From: Lytechinus pictus
Lineage: Eukaryota; Echinodermata; Echinoidea; Temnopleuroida; Toxopneustidae
Reading direction: 5' to 3'
Assembly (NCBI RefSeq): GCF_037042905.1
Contig: NC_087257.1
Span: 21,677,001-21,741,000, forward strand
Length of the DNA stretch: 64,000 bases
This document shows, in pieces, positions 1-10,788 of the stretch. Within the stretch, counting starts at the first letter, position 1. Every line of letters begins with the position of its first letter. Position numbers and translations under genes: made by a program. The notes beneath the pieces are model-generated. The model saw nothing but the letters and a program-made list of their open reading frames with translations. It was not told the origin of the DNA and did not search any database.

Positions 1-833
1 AATAAATTGTTAATTCCGATCTTATTGGTCCTCTGCACGGAAATCTTTAGTAAAAGGCGAAAGATTTGTACGTGATGCAGTGAACCCACGGATACCATAA
101 TAGGTTGAAGAATGAAATATCTACATACAAAACGAGTATTTAGTTGATGGTTGGTAAACTTACCAGTCCAATATAGTCCAGTATCTTTTACAAGGAGACG
201 GAGAAAAAAATACCGTTTGAAGCAATAATGAAACAAAAGTAATTTCTCTATGTATTACTATAATTTTTTTTCAAGTGAATGAACTATATATATACAATAA
301 TTTATCTGCATAATATCTGGAATGTCCTTCCGTTTTACTGACTCAAACGCCATTTTGCTATTTATTCACAAAAATAATGAAGCAACGCATCCCTTGGCGC
401 ATGCATCATTCTTATTTAAATTAGAAAACATCGTGGAGTCAGGTAAGGTTTGAACACTAACCATTAACACAATGATCATCATATATGTTCAATTTCATTT
501 CATGATCTTCAAACTGGGCGTTGTGGCGTGCGCCTGTAATCCAAGCTATGCGGGGAAGTTACAAATTGATGCAGAGGTTCGAGCCCTGGTCACGTCTTTC
601 GGATGGTGACGTTAAAGGTCGGTCCCAGACGTAAATAATCATATCTGATTGATACACGTCTGACAAAACTCAAATACACACAGTTGGTATCCGTGGGTTC
701 ACTGCATCACGCACAAATCTTTCGCCTTTTACTAAAGATTTCCGTGCAGAGGACCAATAAGATCGGAATTGACAATTTATTTATGCCTTGTCTTTTGATA
801 AGGCTTATAATAACACTCATGCAAAGAAAGACA
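1..833. mobile_element. Foldback/MITE-like element, copy A (left end cut by window)
   Basis: The first ~100 bases recur in inverted orientation at about 684-833, ending in a tip that reads GAAAGACAAT. The same pair of arms bounds a second copy at 1493-2188, so the arms are terminal inverted repeats of about 150 bp. The interior is also shared with copy B, including a stretch around 440-475 with matching counterparts near 1950-2000. No coding capacity is visible. A SINE-like insertion (511-683) makes this copy longer than copy B. The superfamily is not identified; the left tip lies outside the window. Confidence 0.8.
511..683 (+). mobile_element. SINE-like insertion with Pol III A/B boxes and 7SL-like head
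   Basis: This block is absent from copy B of the foldback element, so it inserted into copy A just before the right arm. Its first 35 bases (GTGGCGTGCGCCTGTAATCC near 523) strongly resemble the conserved 5' domain of metazoan 7SL RNA. A Pol III B-box-like GAGGTTCGAGCCC follows near 574-586. Downstream, CTTTCGGATGG, GACGTTAAA and GTCGGTCCC resemble a central motif I recall from invertebrate SINEs. A tRNA origin is the alternative. Family assignment is from memory and not searched. Confidence 0.6.
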
Positions 834-1492
834 ATAAGAAATAAAATAGCAAATTATTGTCTATTTATATTGTGAGATGATGAAGGAGATTAATATCATA
901 TCATTTTTTAAGAGGGTCAAGAGGGGCTAAAGGCGACGTAACTTTTTTTCAAAGTTTTAGAGAGATGTATACGGTATACTGTCCTTTTTACTTTAATAAA
1001 CCGTTTCTTGGCATTTTTTCAAATTTGTCCCCTTTAAAAATATTTTTTCTTCCCTTTCCCCTGCTGTTCACTTCTGAAAATTACACAGGGGAGAGGATGG
1101 GGAGTCACTGACTAATGACGTCACACATCTATTTTAAGTTTATTGTATAATTGAAATATTTAAATTTTCCAAATAATTAAAATATTTCGAGTTTTATGAA
1201 GACGTATAATTGCAATACCAAATGTACAGAACTCGAAATGTTTCACAAAACCAAATCGCGTGTGTGAAATCATTAACGCCCATAAAGCATTATAATAATT
1301 GTTTTATTTCGTTAATTTCTTTTATTTTACAAGAGATTTTGATGAAGGTGTTACCATTGTGATGGTTTTATGTGACTCTTTAATTCAATCAACTTATGTT
1401 ATGATGAGCCAGGCCCTTAAATATATACATACATAGCCTTTATCTAATAATATTTGTGAATTATGTAAAATGACTATAGGGTGAACTTATGA
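834..1492. other. Intervening AT-rich DNA, no gene seen
   Basis: This is the sequence between the two foldback copies. It holds no convincing ORF, splice site pair or RNA gene. It is AT-rich with several T-runs. Confidence 0.6.
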
Positions 1493-2188
1493 TGTCTTTC
1501 TTTGCATGGATGTTGTAAGCCTCATCCGAAAACAAGGCAGAAATAAATTGTTAAATACCATTTTATTGGTCCTCTGCACGGAAATCTTTAGTAAAAGGCG
1601 AAAGATTTGTACGTGATGCAGTGAACCCACGGATACCATAATAGGTTGAAGAATGAAATATCTACATACAAAACGAGTATTTAGTTGATGGTTGGTAAAT
1701 CTAATTATTAAAAAAGCCGCAGTCTTCTTTCACAAGGAGGTAAAATAAACCTTGTGAGATATTAAAGAAACAAATAAAATCTATAAACTGATTATTATAT
1801 TTCATTAGAGTAAATATGTATATAATTATCAATACAAAATCAAGAAAAGTCTTACACTTTGCTGACCCAAAGCCCAGTTCGCTATAGTTTATTCACAAAA
1901 TAGACGAAGCAGCGCATGCCTTGGCGCATGTATCTTTCTCATTTAAATCAGAAGAACATCGTTGAGTCTGGGTTAAGTTTGAACACTAACCATTAACACA
2001 ATCATCTTTATATATCTACATTTTGATTTCCAGATCTTCTTTGGTATCCGTGGGTTCACTGCATCACGCACAAATCTTTCGCCTTTTACTAAAGATTTCC
2101 GTGCAGAGGACCAATAAGATCGGAATTTAACAATTTATTTCCATCTTGTCTTCGGATGAGGCTTATAACATTCATGTAAAGAAAGACA
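1493..2188. mobile_element. Foldback/MITE-like element, copy B (complete)
   Basis: This is a complete copy of about 696 bp with terminal inverted repeats of about 148 bp: left arm 1493-1640, right arm 2040-2188. The tips begin TGTCTTTCTTTGCATG on the left and its near-complement on the right. The ~400-bp interior has no ORF. Because it lacks the SINE found in copy A, it gives the pre-insertion state. No clear target-site duplication was recognised. Confidence 0.82.
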
Positions 2189-2205
2189 ATTTGGAATTGA
2201 ATCTA

Positions 2206-2374
2206 TGCTGTAGTCACATTTTCCCTACGGCGACCGCGACGTATGGCGAGTCGAAAACAGCCGTTATATTCATATTTTTTTAATTCAAACCACCTTATGT
2301 AGCTGGTACAAACAATGTTAAAACGACTGTTTTCGACTCGCCGTACTGCTGCCGTAGGGGAAATGTGACTGCGC
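2206..2374. mobile_element. Short palindromic MITE
   Basis: Two imperfect inverted arms of about 55 bp surround a short AT-rich loop. The left arm contains GCGAGTCGAAAACAG and the right arm its complement CTGTTTTCGACTCGC. The outermost part reads GTAGTCACATTTTCCC on the left, with GGGGAAATGTGACTGC on the right. No coding sequence. Transposition is inferred from the structure. Confidence 0.65.
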
Positions 2375-3368
2375 CATAAGTATATTTGCGATCAACTGCA
2401 AAATTATTTTTTGTATGTTTTCAACTCATCGAATGTGATTTCAATATGATCATGATGGTGAATAACAAGGGGCAGCGGTAGGATATTCTTCAGGAGGGAG
2501 ACGCCTTGTATGTGACGTAATTTTTTTCTCAGTCAAATTTTAGGGGTATACATAGTTTTAACGGTCTATAGACCTCTTCTTTACGACACTCTTCCTCTTA
2601 TAGCTCTCTTCCATTTCGCTCACTTTTTTTTAAATTTCACATTTCTTTTCTTCACCCCCTGTATTTATCAGAACCTGAAAAATAGCGGGAGGGGGGGGTG
2701 GGGCAGTAACCCCTGCCACCTGTAACGCCGCGCCTGCTATAGGTCTCGAACAGCCATTCTCGGCACCAGTCTGTGAGCATACATTCAATGGATTACAGGC
2801 ACTATCAACAGCCCCCTTTAAGTCAAATAGTAGATACGTCATTGCCAGTATGATGCAGTATAATTATGACAACGCTGCCATCGTTTTCTGTCATGATAAT
2901 CGACCCATTATGATATTAGAAAATGCATCATTCATGCGAACAAAATTATAGAGAAGAAAGGCAATAGAATGAGTGCTTTTTTATTGCACAACATATAGAC
3001 AAGGTTGTATGTATTTCAATGCTAGTGGATATAGGCATGTGCTCTCACAATCTCATGCAGCAGTGGGAAAAAATACGTATAGATTTATCAAAAAGCAGGA
3101 GGTGGTCGCAGAATTTCATTAATAAAGACGGGAGGATAGCATTGATTGATTTAACCAAAAAAAAAAATGTTTTCACTCATACATAGGTCTAATGGCTTAA
3201 ACCAGCAAAAAAAAAAGTATTTCTCGCTCTCAAAAAAGTTTTTAAAAATTCTTCATGAAATGAGGCTCAACCCACTTTAAAATGGTGGTACGTCATATAA
3301 AATGGGCGTAACAATTGAATATATTTTTCCCAAGATGGGGGAGAAATTTTTTTCCTGGATCCATGCCA
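2375..3368. other. Non-coding stretch with a G-rich tract
   Basis: There is no gene that I can support. A G-rich run sits near 2688-2704, and A-runs near 3159-3168 and 3209-3217. The 70-residue minus-strand ORF over 2630-2842 is of low complexity at its G-run and has no recognisable domain. Confidence 0.5.
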
Positions 3369-3499
3369 GGGTCCCGTAACACAAAAGTTAGTAATTGATC
3401 GTACGCTTGATTTTAACGATAGATTATACATTGTAGTCAATGGAATCAATCGTAGAAAAATGTTCTACGATCATTGCTAAGCTTTGTGTTACGGACCCC
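3369..3499. mobile_element. MITE, family with GTAACACAAA tips (copy 1)
   Basis: The inverted ends read GGGTCCCGTAACACAAA on the left and TTTGTGTTACGGACCCC on the right, about 131 bp apart. Related copies occur at 10660-10788, 32575-32735 and, as a fragment, 60605-60690. The inner part of each arm contains an ATTGATC-like motif. The recurrence plus inverted ends support a MITE family; its autonomous partner is unknown. Confidence 0.7.
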
Positions 3500-3939
3500 T
3501 GATGGAAGGCGATGTTTTGCGATTAAATAGACAACATAGGCCGACTATATATATTTCATTCACAATTAACGCAACATTCATAATTTTACCCCGGGAATTT
3601 CACTCGACTGCTGTTTCGCAGGCCCACCTGGGAGAGCTTGACTCTCAGGATTCGGTTGTTCATTAACGATCACGGAATTACCTTCTTATGCCAACCTCTT
3701 ATGAGCAAAGAGAATGTAAAAGTTTTAAGTACGCAGAAATAATACACTTGAAATTTGAGAGCACGATATTGGAACAATTTCGCATTATTGGTTAATTAAT
3801 AAGAGACTTATAGTTTAAAAAGGGCACTATATTTTTCCATCATGTCATTCACCCGGATCCGAACTGTCAATAAAATGCTCTGTGTACATGGTAAATATTT
3901 AATGTGTTCTTTCTCCGAAGATGTTATTAAGTGTGTGAT

Positions 3940-4075
3940 TGACTTAAGGACGTTCTAAAAGAGTTTTACGAAGTTTTACGAAGTAAGAATGTTCGTCTGT
4001 AAAATTGTACTTGATTTATATTACTTTGTATTGTGTTTTGAATGGAAATGGAATAAAGAATTTAATTAAATTGAA
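3940..4075 (+). mobile_element. Possible 3' tail of a CR1/L2-type LINE
   Basis: The sequence GAATGGAAATGGAATAAAG, followed by an A/T-rich repeat of the AATTTAATTAAATTG type, resembles 3' ends of CR1/L2-group LINEs known from invertebrates. No coding part remains. This is a weak call made by appearance only. Confidence 0.25.
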
Positions 4076-4220
4076 AGAGTTTGTGGTTTTCAAGTAAGAT
4101 TTAAATCAGATGAAAATCGCTGATTGATAAACATCCGTATAAAAAATCCTTGATTATATTTAAATCATCAAGTCCAATTTGATGTGTGTGATTACAGAGA
4201 AGGCCTAAATCTCTTTAACC

Positions 4221-4415
4221 GCCCTTTCGCACGGTAAAAAAAAAATCGTAATTTGAATGATGATTCCAGTGAAAAATAAGGCTAATGACAAATATTTAGC
4301 ACGTGTGAAACTAAACTAGAACATGATTAGAATCACGAACGCTAATCACAGTCACGATTACAATTGCAATCATCATTAAATGATGATTCAAGATTCACGT
4401 ATGAAAAGGCCCTTA
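4221..4415. mobile_element. MITE with GCCCTTT tips (copy 1)
   Basis: The left end GCCCTTTCGCACGG is roughly inverted at the right end, CACGTATGAAAAGGCCC. The interior contains AATGATGATTCCAGTG and a matching ATCATCATTAAATGATGATT segment. A second copy lies 30 bp downstream in the same orientation. No coding sequence. Confidence 0.6.
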
Positions 4416-4448
4416 GCAATTTTCAAGATTTGCCGAGCCTGAACTTGC

Positions 4449-4722
4449 CGCCCGTTCACACGGTAAAAAATCGTAATTTGAATGATGATTCCAGTGAACA
4501 CTAAGGCCAAAAACTAATTTTTAGCACGTGTAAAACCAAACTAGAATCACGAACGCTTATCACAATCACGAATTCAAATTCTACTCTGGAGGTGAATTCC
4601 AGTTTAGTGTCACACAAATTACGGTACGAATTTTTCCGTGTGAAAAGTCCGATGATTCTAAAGACGAATTGCAATCATCATTACAATGATGATTCAAGAT
4701 TCACGTCTGAAAAGGCCCTTAG
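4449..4722. mobile_element. MITE with GCCCTTT tips (copy 2)
   Basis: This is a near copy of 4221-4415 carrying about 80 extra bases (around 4580-4660). It shares the internal AATGATGATTCCAGTGAA segment and the right-hand CACGTCTGAAAAGGCCC end. The close spacing of two copies suggests a tandem or nested insertion. Confidence 0.6.
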
Positions 4723-5669
4723 TGGGCCATGTCAAGCCACCGCACTGCATGGCGCCATTTTGCTTGGCGTACATAATTACGATAACGCGTCACCCATTTT
4801 AGTTGAACGCATCGTGTCACTGCCCGCAATTAAATATCACGAGCATTTACAGCGTTGAGGAGGTCTAAAACATGGTTTAATATCCGGTACTTTCCTTTGT
4901 GTGTTCACAGAGTGAGAGAGTGAGTAAACTTCACGCAAGATTCATTAAGCTGGAACGGACCATAGAGTCTGTGTGTTCTTATTGGAATAAAGGGAACACT
5001 GGACATGAGGATGATCTCAAAGGGATGGGGCAAGGGGGCTGCCCCCACTTGGGGCATTTGGAGAAATTTGTTGATAGTCACAAGCGAGCAAAGATTTGAT
5101 TTTTTCTTAGATAATTTAAATTTTGTAGCACATTTTTTTTTAATGTCCCCCCCCCAAAAAAAAAAAAAAAATCATATTTGACCCGTTTCCTCTTTTGTGT
5201 GGGGGTGGGGGGTGGGCAACTTACCGCAAGCCCCATCTCTATGCCATAATACTGTAAGTAGCTTGGAAGTAAACGCATTCTTCATAAAATTGATAGCAAA
5301 GCCTATTCATCAACTATTATCTGTTTAACCTTGTTCATGGGTTCTCAAACTATAGTCTTGTTGTAATTTCAATACATTTTATAGGAAAGGACTACATCAT
5401 GACAGTAAAGTCATTGATAGTGGTGCCATTTTTGTATGTACACACTCGTTTGTTTGTGGTTTGGATGTTATGGATGTTTCGCGCGCATGGGGTGTGTGTG
5501 TGTGGATGTGGGAGTAATTTTATGTGTGACTTTCAGAAGGACAAGGGAGATAGGCCAAATGAATTTGTATGAGATAAGGACAGGGTATATAAATGAACCA
5601 AATATTTCGTAATTGATTTCCTAATATAACGTCAGTTACCAATATTCTGGAATTATATTCCGAGGACTT
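4723..5669. other. Non-coding stretch with C-run/A-run tract
   Basis: No gene is supported. A poly-C then poly-A tract lies at about 5145-5170 and a G-rich tract near 5199-5214. A short GT-repeat is at 5492-5504. ORFs here are short and without recognisable motifs. Confidence 0.5.
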
Positions 5670-5915
5670 TTAATTCTTCGTCTGCATTTCGTGATCTCCC
5701 CAGTGTTGTTCGCAGTAACATTTTACTTTCTGGTGGATTAAAAACACGTTTTTAACACTCTCTAGGCTGGCTTGCAATGCAAAACAAACGTTGACTGATT
5801 CCTCGTATTCGTCAAGACTTCCCGGTGATAATACATCAATGTGTCGCTCTTCCCATTTAGCATGTGATGTTTGCCTTTTAAAATGTCGCGCAAACAACCT
5901 CGCTTCTATCAGAAC
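5670..5915 (-). CDS. Probable terminal exon of an unidentified gene
   Basis: On the minus strand a textbook 3' splice site (pyrimidine tract, then CTCTCACATAG) ends at 5916. An open frame follows directly for 81 codons to a TAA at 5670. The encoded segment is of mixed, non-repetitive composition, beginning VLIEARLFARHFKRQ and ending CYCEQHWGDHEMQTKN. It has two closely spaced cysteines near its end. If spliced in phase 0 it would be the last coding exon. I do not recognise the family. No upstream exon on the minus strand (higher coordinates) could be identified, and no canonical AATAAA was noticed close downstream. It could still be a chance ORF next to a fortuitous acceptor. Confidence 0.45.
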   Translation of the reverse strand, partial: VLIEARLFARHFKRQTSHAKWEERHIDVLSPGSLDEYEESVNVCFALQASLESVKNVFLIHQKVKCYCEQHWGDHEMQTKN

Positions 5916-8472
5916 CTATGTGAGAGAAAAAGGAATTAAAAACCACGTCTCGAGTTAGGAACATGTAACACGATAATCATGCGGAGTACGACGGATAAAC
6001 ATTTCCGGTTCTAAGTTAATGTATTCAAGGGTGTAACAATTTTTTTTTTTTTTTTTGGGGGGGGGGGGTGTGTTCGTGATACCCTGATTTGTAAACAAAA
6101 TGGAAGCAAGACGCATGAGTTCATTACTTGGATTTGTTATTGTGGAGAAAGATTCATTCTTATTTTTTGAAAAATAAGATAAATAGTTATAAAATTTCCC
6201 TTGTCAAAATAATACAACTTTTCATATTTTTTTATAGAATGTATTATTTTCCTCTAGGTTACACGTAAGTGGACATGCATTCAAGGCAAGTTATCACTTT
6301 TTAATAGTAACAAAGATCATTATTCAATAAATGCTGGAACACTGTCTTCTTTAGCTAATACAAATTTTGTGAAAGTTATGATAAAAAAAGTTATAGAGTT
6401 AGCGAATAAAAGCATATGTAAAAATGATTTTGCTCTCATGCAGGGTTCAAAAATGATATAAGTTACAGGGTAAACTTCATATGTAGCATGAATGAATATT
6501 GACGGACGAAGATTCGCGCGGGGGGAGGAATTATGCTGATGCTCATCTTCCTGACACCCCTATCTACTGGCGGCCAACGAAGCGTGCTGTAGTTTGATCA
6601 AGATGTCAATGAGGTTGTGATGAAACCTCCTCGCACGATTTGTCTGTTATTGTTTCGGTATTGAATCACGATAAACACGACACACGCAACGCCGACTTTC
6701 TTCATAATGTCTCTAAATTTAAAGACTGTATCTTAGTCCGACCTTGTGGATTTCAAGTTATGCTTTCTTTTGTCACCAGCAGGTTCTATGAAAATTTACT
6801 GCCATCGACAATTTCAACCCTTTCCGAGGTTCTTGGGCAGATTGCACATAGGTAATTTCATATATGGTGTGAAAAAACACCTTATGGAGAGACTTACTTG
6901 CGTATTATATTTGGCTGTTGGGAACACATTCCTCCCCCCTTTTCAGTTGTATCCACCCCTCTCTCTCTTTCTTAAACACACACACGCACACAAGCCCATC
7001 CACACACTCACCCACGTACACCCTCACAGGTCTACACGCATACACATTATTATTACGCGCATACACACTTCCACCCGCCACACACACACACTTTCCCTCG
7101 ATTCGTCATGTTCAATTTATTCGTTTTTCCTCGGCCGAAGGATTTAATTTCGAAATCGCCCCTACGCGACGTTAAATACATTATGTCGTTCAAAATGATT
7201 ATGATAATTATGAACATGTCATTTTGACTGATCGCGTCATATGGGAAAAAGCCTCGGTGGAAAATATGTGGGCCTATCCTTGTTTTGTCTGAAACGTTCG
7301 GAGACGTAATGTGTCAATCTTTTTTCTCATTTCATTCCTTTAGATTCATTAACAGATCGGTCCTATATTCAATATCCTCAGTGTGAAGCATCAGGTCGTG
7401 GTTAGAATAAAAGGTCATTTGAGGTCATCAGTATTGCCAGCTGTTCAATGTATTTCTGTTTTCATAAACAGTTTTTTCTTCTCGTTTAAGTTAATGAGCA
7501 GACGACTGTTTAGATAATCGGTTTTTTTTACATTCTCCTTTGCCCAACCACTCATTTCCATGTTCTCTATATACCCGTTTATATTTATAAACATTTTCCC
7601 TCGCCATACCCCCACTCTCATTTTTTCTCAACATTTTCCTTTCTCGCATTTGATTATTCATTGCACCATTATAAAACTTCCCTTTTTAGTTTTAGTTTTC
7701 CCCCTTCCAATCACTTTTTCTGTGTTTTCTTTCTCCCTCACACGATTTAGGATTTTTGTATTCTCAATTTTTTCCTCTCATCCTCTCATTCGCTAGACTT
7801 GTTCCATCACCTCCCTTTATCACGCTTAACACCCCTCACATAATTTAATACAGATTAATAAAAGAGACTTGTGACAATTTTCCGGGGATGAAATCCTCCT
7901 TTCTAGTTCTTGACACGTATCTACCCCACCTTTCCTCTTGATTTCACCTGGAAGCATTCACCATGCGCCCATCATATTTCACTCTGTTTATTCACTCTCA
8001 AAAAATCGTATCTCTTTTTAAGAGACCCACAAATCTCGCATTGGAATGCTTTAACCCTCGAACAGAAACGCGGCAACGAATTCATTTACGGACACCATAA
8101 CCATGGTAATTATCAAACGAACATCCATTCCACACATGCTTGACATGTACGACTACCACTTAAAATACCGACTAACACATCGTAGAAAGGGCTAATCAGA
8201 GCTACTATCACATGCCGCGTGAAATGATGGCGCCCAATTTGTGACGTAATAATAAGGGCCGCCACATGGCTACGACTCAAAAAGTTGATCCAGACAGTGT
8301 GTCATTTTGCTTTCATGTTTTAAACAGAGTTCTAATGGATAACTACTAATCTGTTTACATTCACTTCAGCTTTCGTCTTTAGGTACAAGAAAATAATTCG
8401 GACTTAAGAAATACGTTTATTGTATAACGGCCAAAAGCTAATTTCAATATATAATATACAGGTATTATTGTT
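5916..8472. other. Non-coding stretch, low complexity
   Basis: A T-run followed by a G-run lies at about 6040-6068. A CA-rich tract is annotated separately. The C/T-rich region 7540-7830 yields low-complexity hydrophobic ORFs that look spurious. A possible acceptor (TTTCTTTTGTCACCAG, near 6780) followed by a GTAATT donor at 6852 was noted, but the intervening 71 bases have no recognisable content. Confidence 0.45.
6960..7095. repeat. CA/AC-rich degenerate microsatellite
   Basis: The tract is dominated by ACACAC and CACGCACAC motifs, interspersed with CATACACATT-like variants. It generates spurious ORFs on both strands. No other function is visible. Confidence 0.8.
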
Positions 8473-8620
8473 ATATGTCCACACCAGAGAAGTATTTAAA
8501 AACACCAGTTTGGAATCAAACCAATGCTGTTTTAATACCAATTGGTGTTGTATAAACACCTATCTCGTGTTAGACCAAAACCAAACTGGTGTTGTTTAAC
8601 ACTTCTCGAATGTGGACATA
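8473..8620. mobile_element. Short inverted-repeat element with TATGTCCACA tips
   Basis: The left end TATGTCCACACCAGAGAAG is complementary to the right end CTTCTCGAATGTGGACATA. The interior carries repeated ACCAGTTTGG/TTGGTGTT motifs, similar in style to the GTGTTA-rich MITEs at 30628-30830 and 34381-34614. Confidence 0.6.
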
Positions 8621-8780
8621 GATTCCGGGCTGGTATTAAATCAAAACCGGTGTTTTTGCAGTACAATACTGCTGATGACGTTGGTGATCATGATGATACA
8701 ATAATAATAATAATATACAGTTCTTGTATAGCGCATATCACATTATGAATAATGTCTCTATGCGCTTCCAAAGGACTTGG

Positions 8781-8938
8781 ATATTATTACCCCAGCTGTA
8801 GCTTGGCAGCCGTAATTACTAAGATTGCAGCGCACACGCATTTTCAAGGAATAAATTCCTGCCAGGTACCCATTCACCTCACCTGGATTGAGTGCAGCAC
8901 AATATGGATGAATTTCTTGCTGAAGGAAATTACGCCAT
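8781..8938 (-). mobile_element. 5'-truncated SINE body, same family as 50880-51092
   Basis: The segments CCATTCACCTCACCTGG, GAGTGCAGCACA and TTTCTTGCTGAAGGAAA occur here in the same order and spacing as in the tRNA-derived SINE at 50880-51092. The tRNA-like head is missing. The element reads on the minus strand. Confidence 0.65.
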
Positions 8939-9099
8939 AATGATGTTTATTTCTGTTTCTGCTTATGGTAACTCCAGTATAGGAACCCGACAGGACAGCG
9001 TTTTGCTGGTAAACGCCAAGCTGGTATATAACCAATTACCAAGGAAATATTTTACGTCTGGATTAATCAGTTAATCAGTCATAGTGGCTGACCTTATAG

Positions 9100-9216
9100 A
9101 CGACAGATATTACTTTCGGGCCTATTGATCAAAGTGGAGACAATGGCAGAGTTGGGATTCGAATCCACATCCTTGCGATTATGAGTCCAATGCTCTAACC
9201 ACTGGACCACATGACC
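9100..9216 (-). mobile_element. tRNA(Met)-like SINE head
   Basis: Read on the minus strand there is an A box (GTGGTCCAGTGGTTAGAGC) and a B box (GGATTCGAATCCC) at tRNA spacing. The anticodon-loop position reads CTCATAA, giving CAT (Met). The acceptor-stem halves do not pair, so it is not a functional tRNA. It is a degenerate tRNA-derived SINE or tRNA relic. Confidence 0.6.
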
Positions 9217-9355
9217 CATGTGGATGAATAAACTTACATTTAGGTATGCGTTGTCCATGATAACAATAGCAAGTCTGAATCGTAAGGAGAAAGTCTCCAA
9301 GTATGATTTTGTTCTCTCATATTACACGAAAATGTGACGACCATATCTCCTGTAT

Positions 9356-9579
9356 GCACTCTATTAACAACATTGGGTAAAATGGAAACGTGTATGCTTG
9401 CTGGGTGAAATGATACCAAATACTTTGTAAATTTTACGCAATGTTGCGTTGAAATTTACCCTTTAAACTTGTATTTTACCAAATATGAGGGGAGTGAGGA
9501 GAAAATTACGCAGCAAACATGCTTGTTCCCTTTCTACCCAATATTGGGTAAATTTTTACTCAATATTTTTTAGAGTGTA
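9356..9579. mobile_element. Foldback MITE with TTGGGTAAA arms
   Basis: The left arm (CACTCTATTAACAACATTGGGTAAA, here split: CACTCTATTA, then CATTGGGTAAA) is inverted at the right as ACCCAATATTGGGTAAA and ending TTTTAGAGTGTAG. Both arms also share a TGCTTGCTG/CAGCAAACATGC segment. No coding content. A similar style of element occurs at 37678-37853. Confidence 0.6.
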
Positions 9580-10659
9580 GGGCATCACGTGATGTACTGT
9601 CCTTGTATAAAATCGATTCCCGTTTATATCTTCAGCGCTGCCTTTCACACATCGACGCAAAATCAATTAAGACCTAGATATTACACCTTACAATCTCTGA
9701 CATTATCTAGAACGTAATTAATTGAGCCAGACTCATTCTATCACCGTTCAAATCTCATTCATATTTTGCACACGGCACTCATCCTTCCCGTGATTATCGT
9801 TGAAATGCAAAGTCTTCTCAGAATAATGAGTATGTTAACGTGAAGGTCTGCATGCTAAACGGGGGGGGGGGGGGTGTCACGATCCCATTGTAATTTGAAA
9901 GGGCGAAGGTTATTTTGTATCATAGAAACCTTGGTAACGACATTTTGATGCATTAGCTAAGTAGTATGTGCCAGTCGGTGCTTTCATTATTTAATTTGGA
10001 AGCAGCGGGCGTAGAGTCATTTTAATTTTGAGGGTATTAACAGCCATTATTTCATTCGAAGCCTTTAGAAATTATATTGTACATTATTATGCTACATTAT
10101 TGTTTCGTCTATAATTGTAAGCTTTTTATGCAAACATTTTGTTAAATATTTGCACACATTGCTACCTGGGATTTTTTGTTTGTCTTTTTCATTTAATTTC
10201 ATGTAGGATAGCAGAGTGCTTTTGTCCTAATGCCTTGCTCAAGGACATACATGTAGGTGCCCTATACTGTATACTGATATGAAAATTAACTAAAAGAAAT
10301 TTTGATAGAAACCCACATAACATTAATGATAAACTTGAGCGTACTCAAATAACATTTTACCAGAGCTAATTCAATTCATCAATTTTTGAGAGAAAAAAAT
10401 GTTAACACTGGTGTCAAGGTCTAAATGTTGTCGAATTTTCAACTCAAATCCCATTTTCAGAAGTCTACCATTAAGAACCAATGTATCTGAAAAGGGGTCT
10501 CTAAATGGAGATCTGTCTCTGTTGTTTGCTGATTGACATAATCTAGTCGGGAAAGCATACTTTCATCAGAACGTTGTAAAGGTGAACAAATAGACTTTAA
10601 GTGATTTACATTCTCGTCATTAAAACTCGCTAATGATAGACAGTATACATTATACATCC
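9580..10659. other. Non-coding stretch
   Basis: No supported gene. A G-run of 12 or more lies near 9861-9873. The segment ATGCCTTGCTCAAGGACATAC near 10230 resembles a motif common in invertebrate repeats, but nothing more can be claimed. Confidence 0.45.
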
Positions 10660-10788
10660 GGGGTCTGTAAGCACGAAGCGTCGTGATTGATCGCACGTTT
10701 GATTTGTACCATCTATTACACATAATTATCAGTTCAATCACTCGTAAAAATCAGTCTTGTGATCAATTAGAAGTTTTGTGTAAGGGGT
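10660..10788. mobile_element. MITE, GTAACACAAA family (copy 2, diverged)
   Basis: The ends GGGGTCTGTAAGCACGAAG and TTTTGTGTAAGGGGTC are inverted relatives of the 3369-3499 element. Inner TTGATCGCACGTTTG also matches the TGATCGTACGCTTG of that copy. Spacing (about 129 bp) agrees. Confidence 0.6.

Noticed and set aside
6746-7175. His/Thr-rich ORFs
   Set aside because: They read the CA-rich microsatellite.
9100-9216. Functional tRNA-Met gene
   Set aside because: A and B boxes and a CAT anticodon position exist, but the acceptor and T stems do not pair; a SINE/tRNA relic is more likely.
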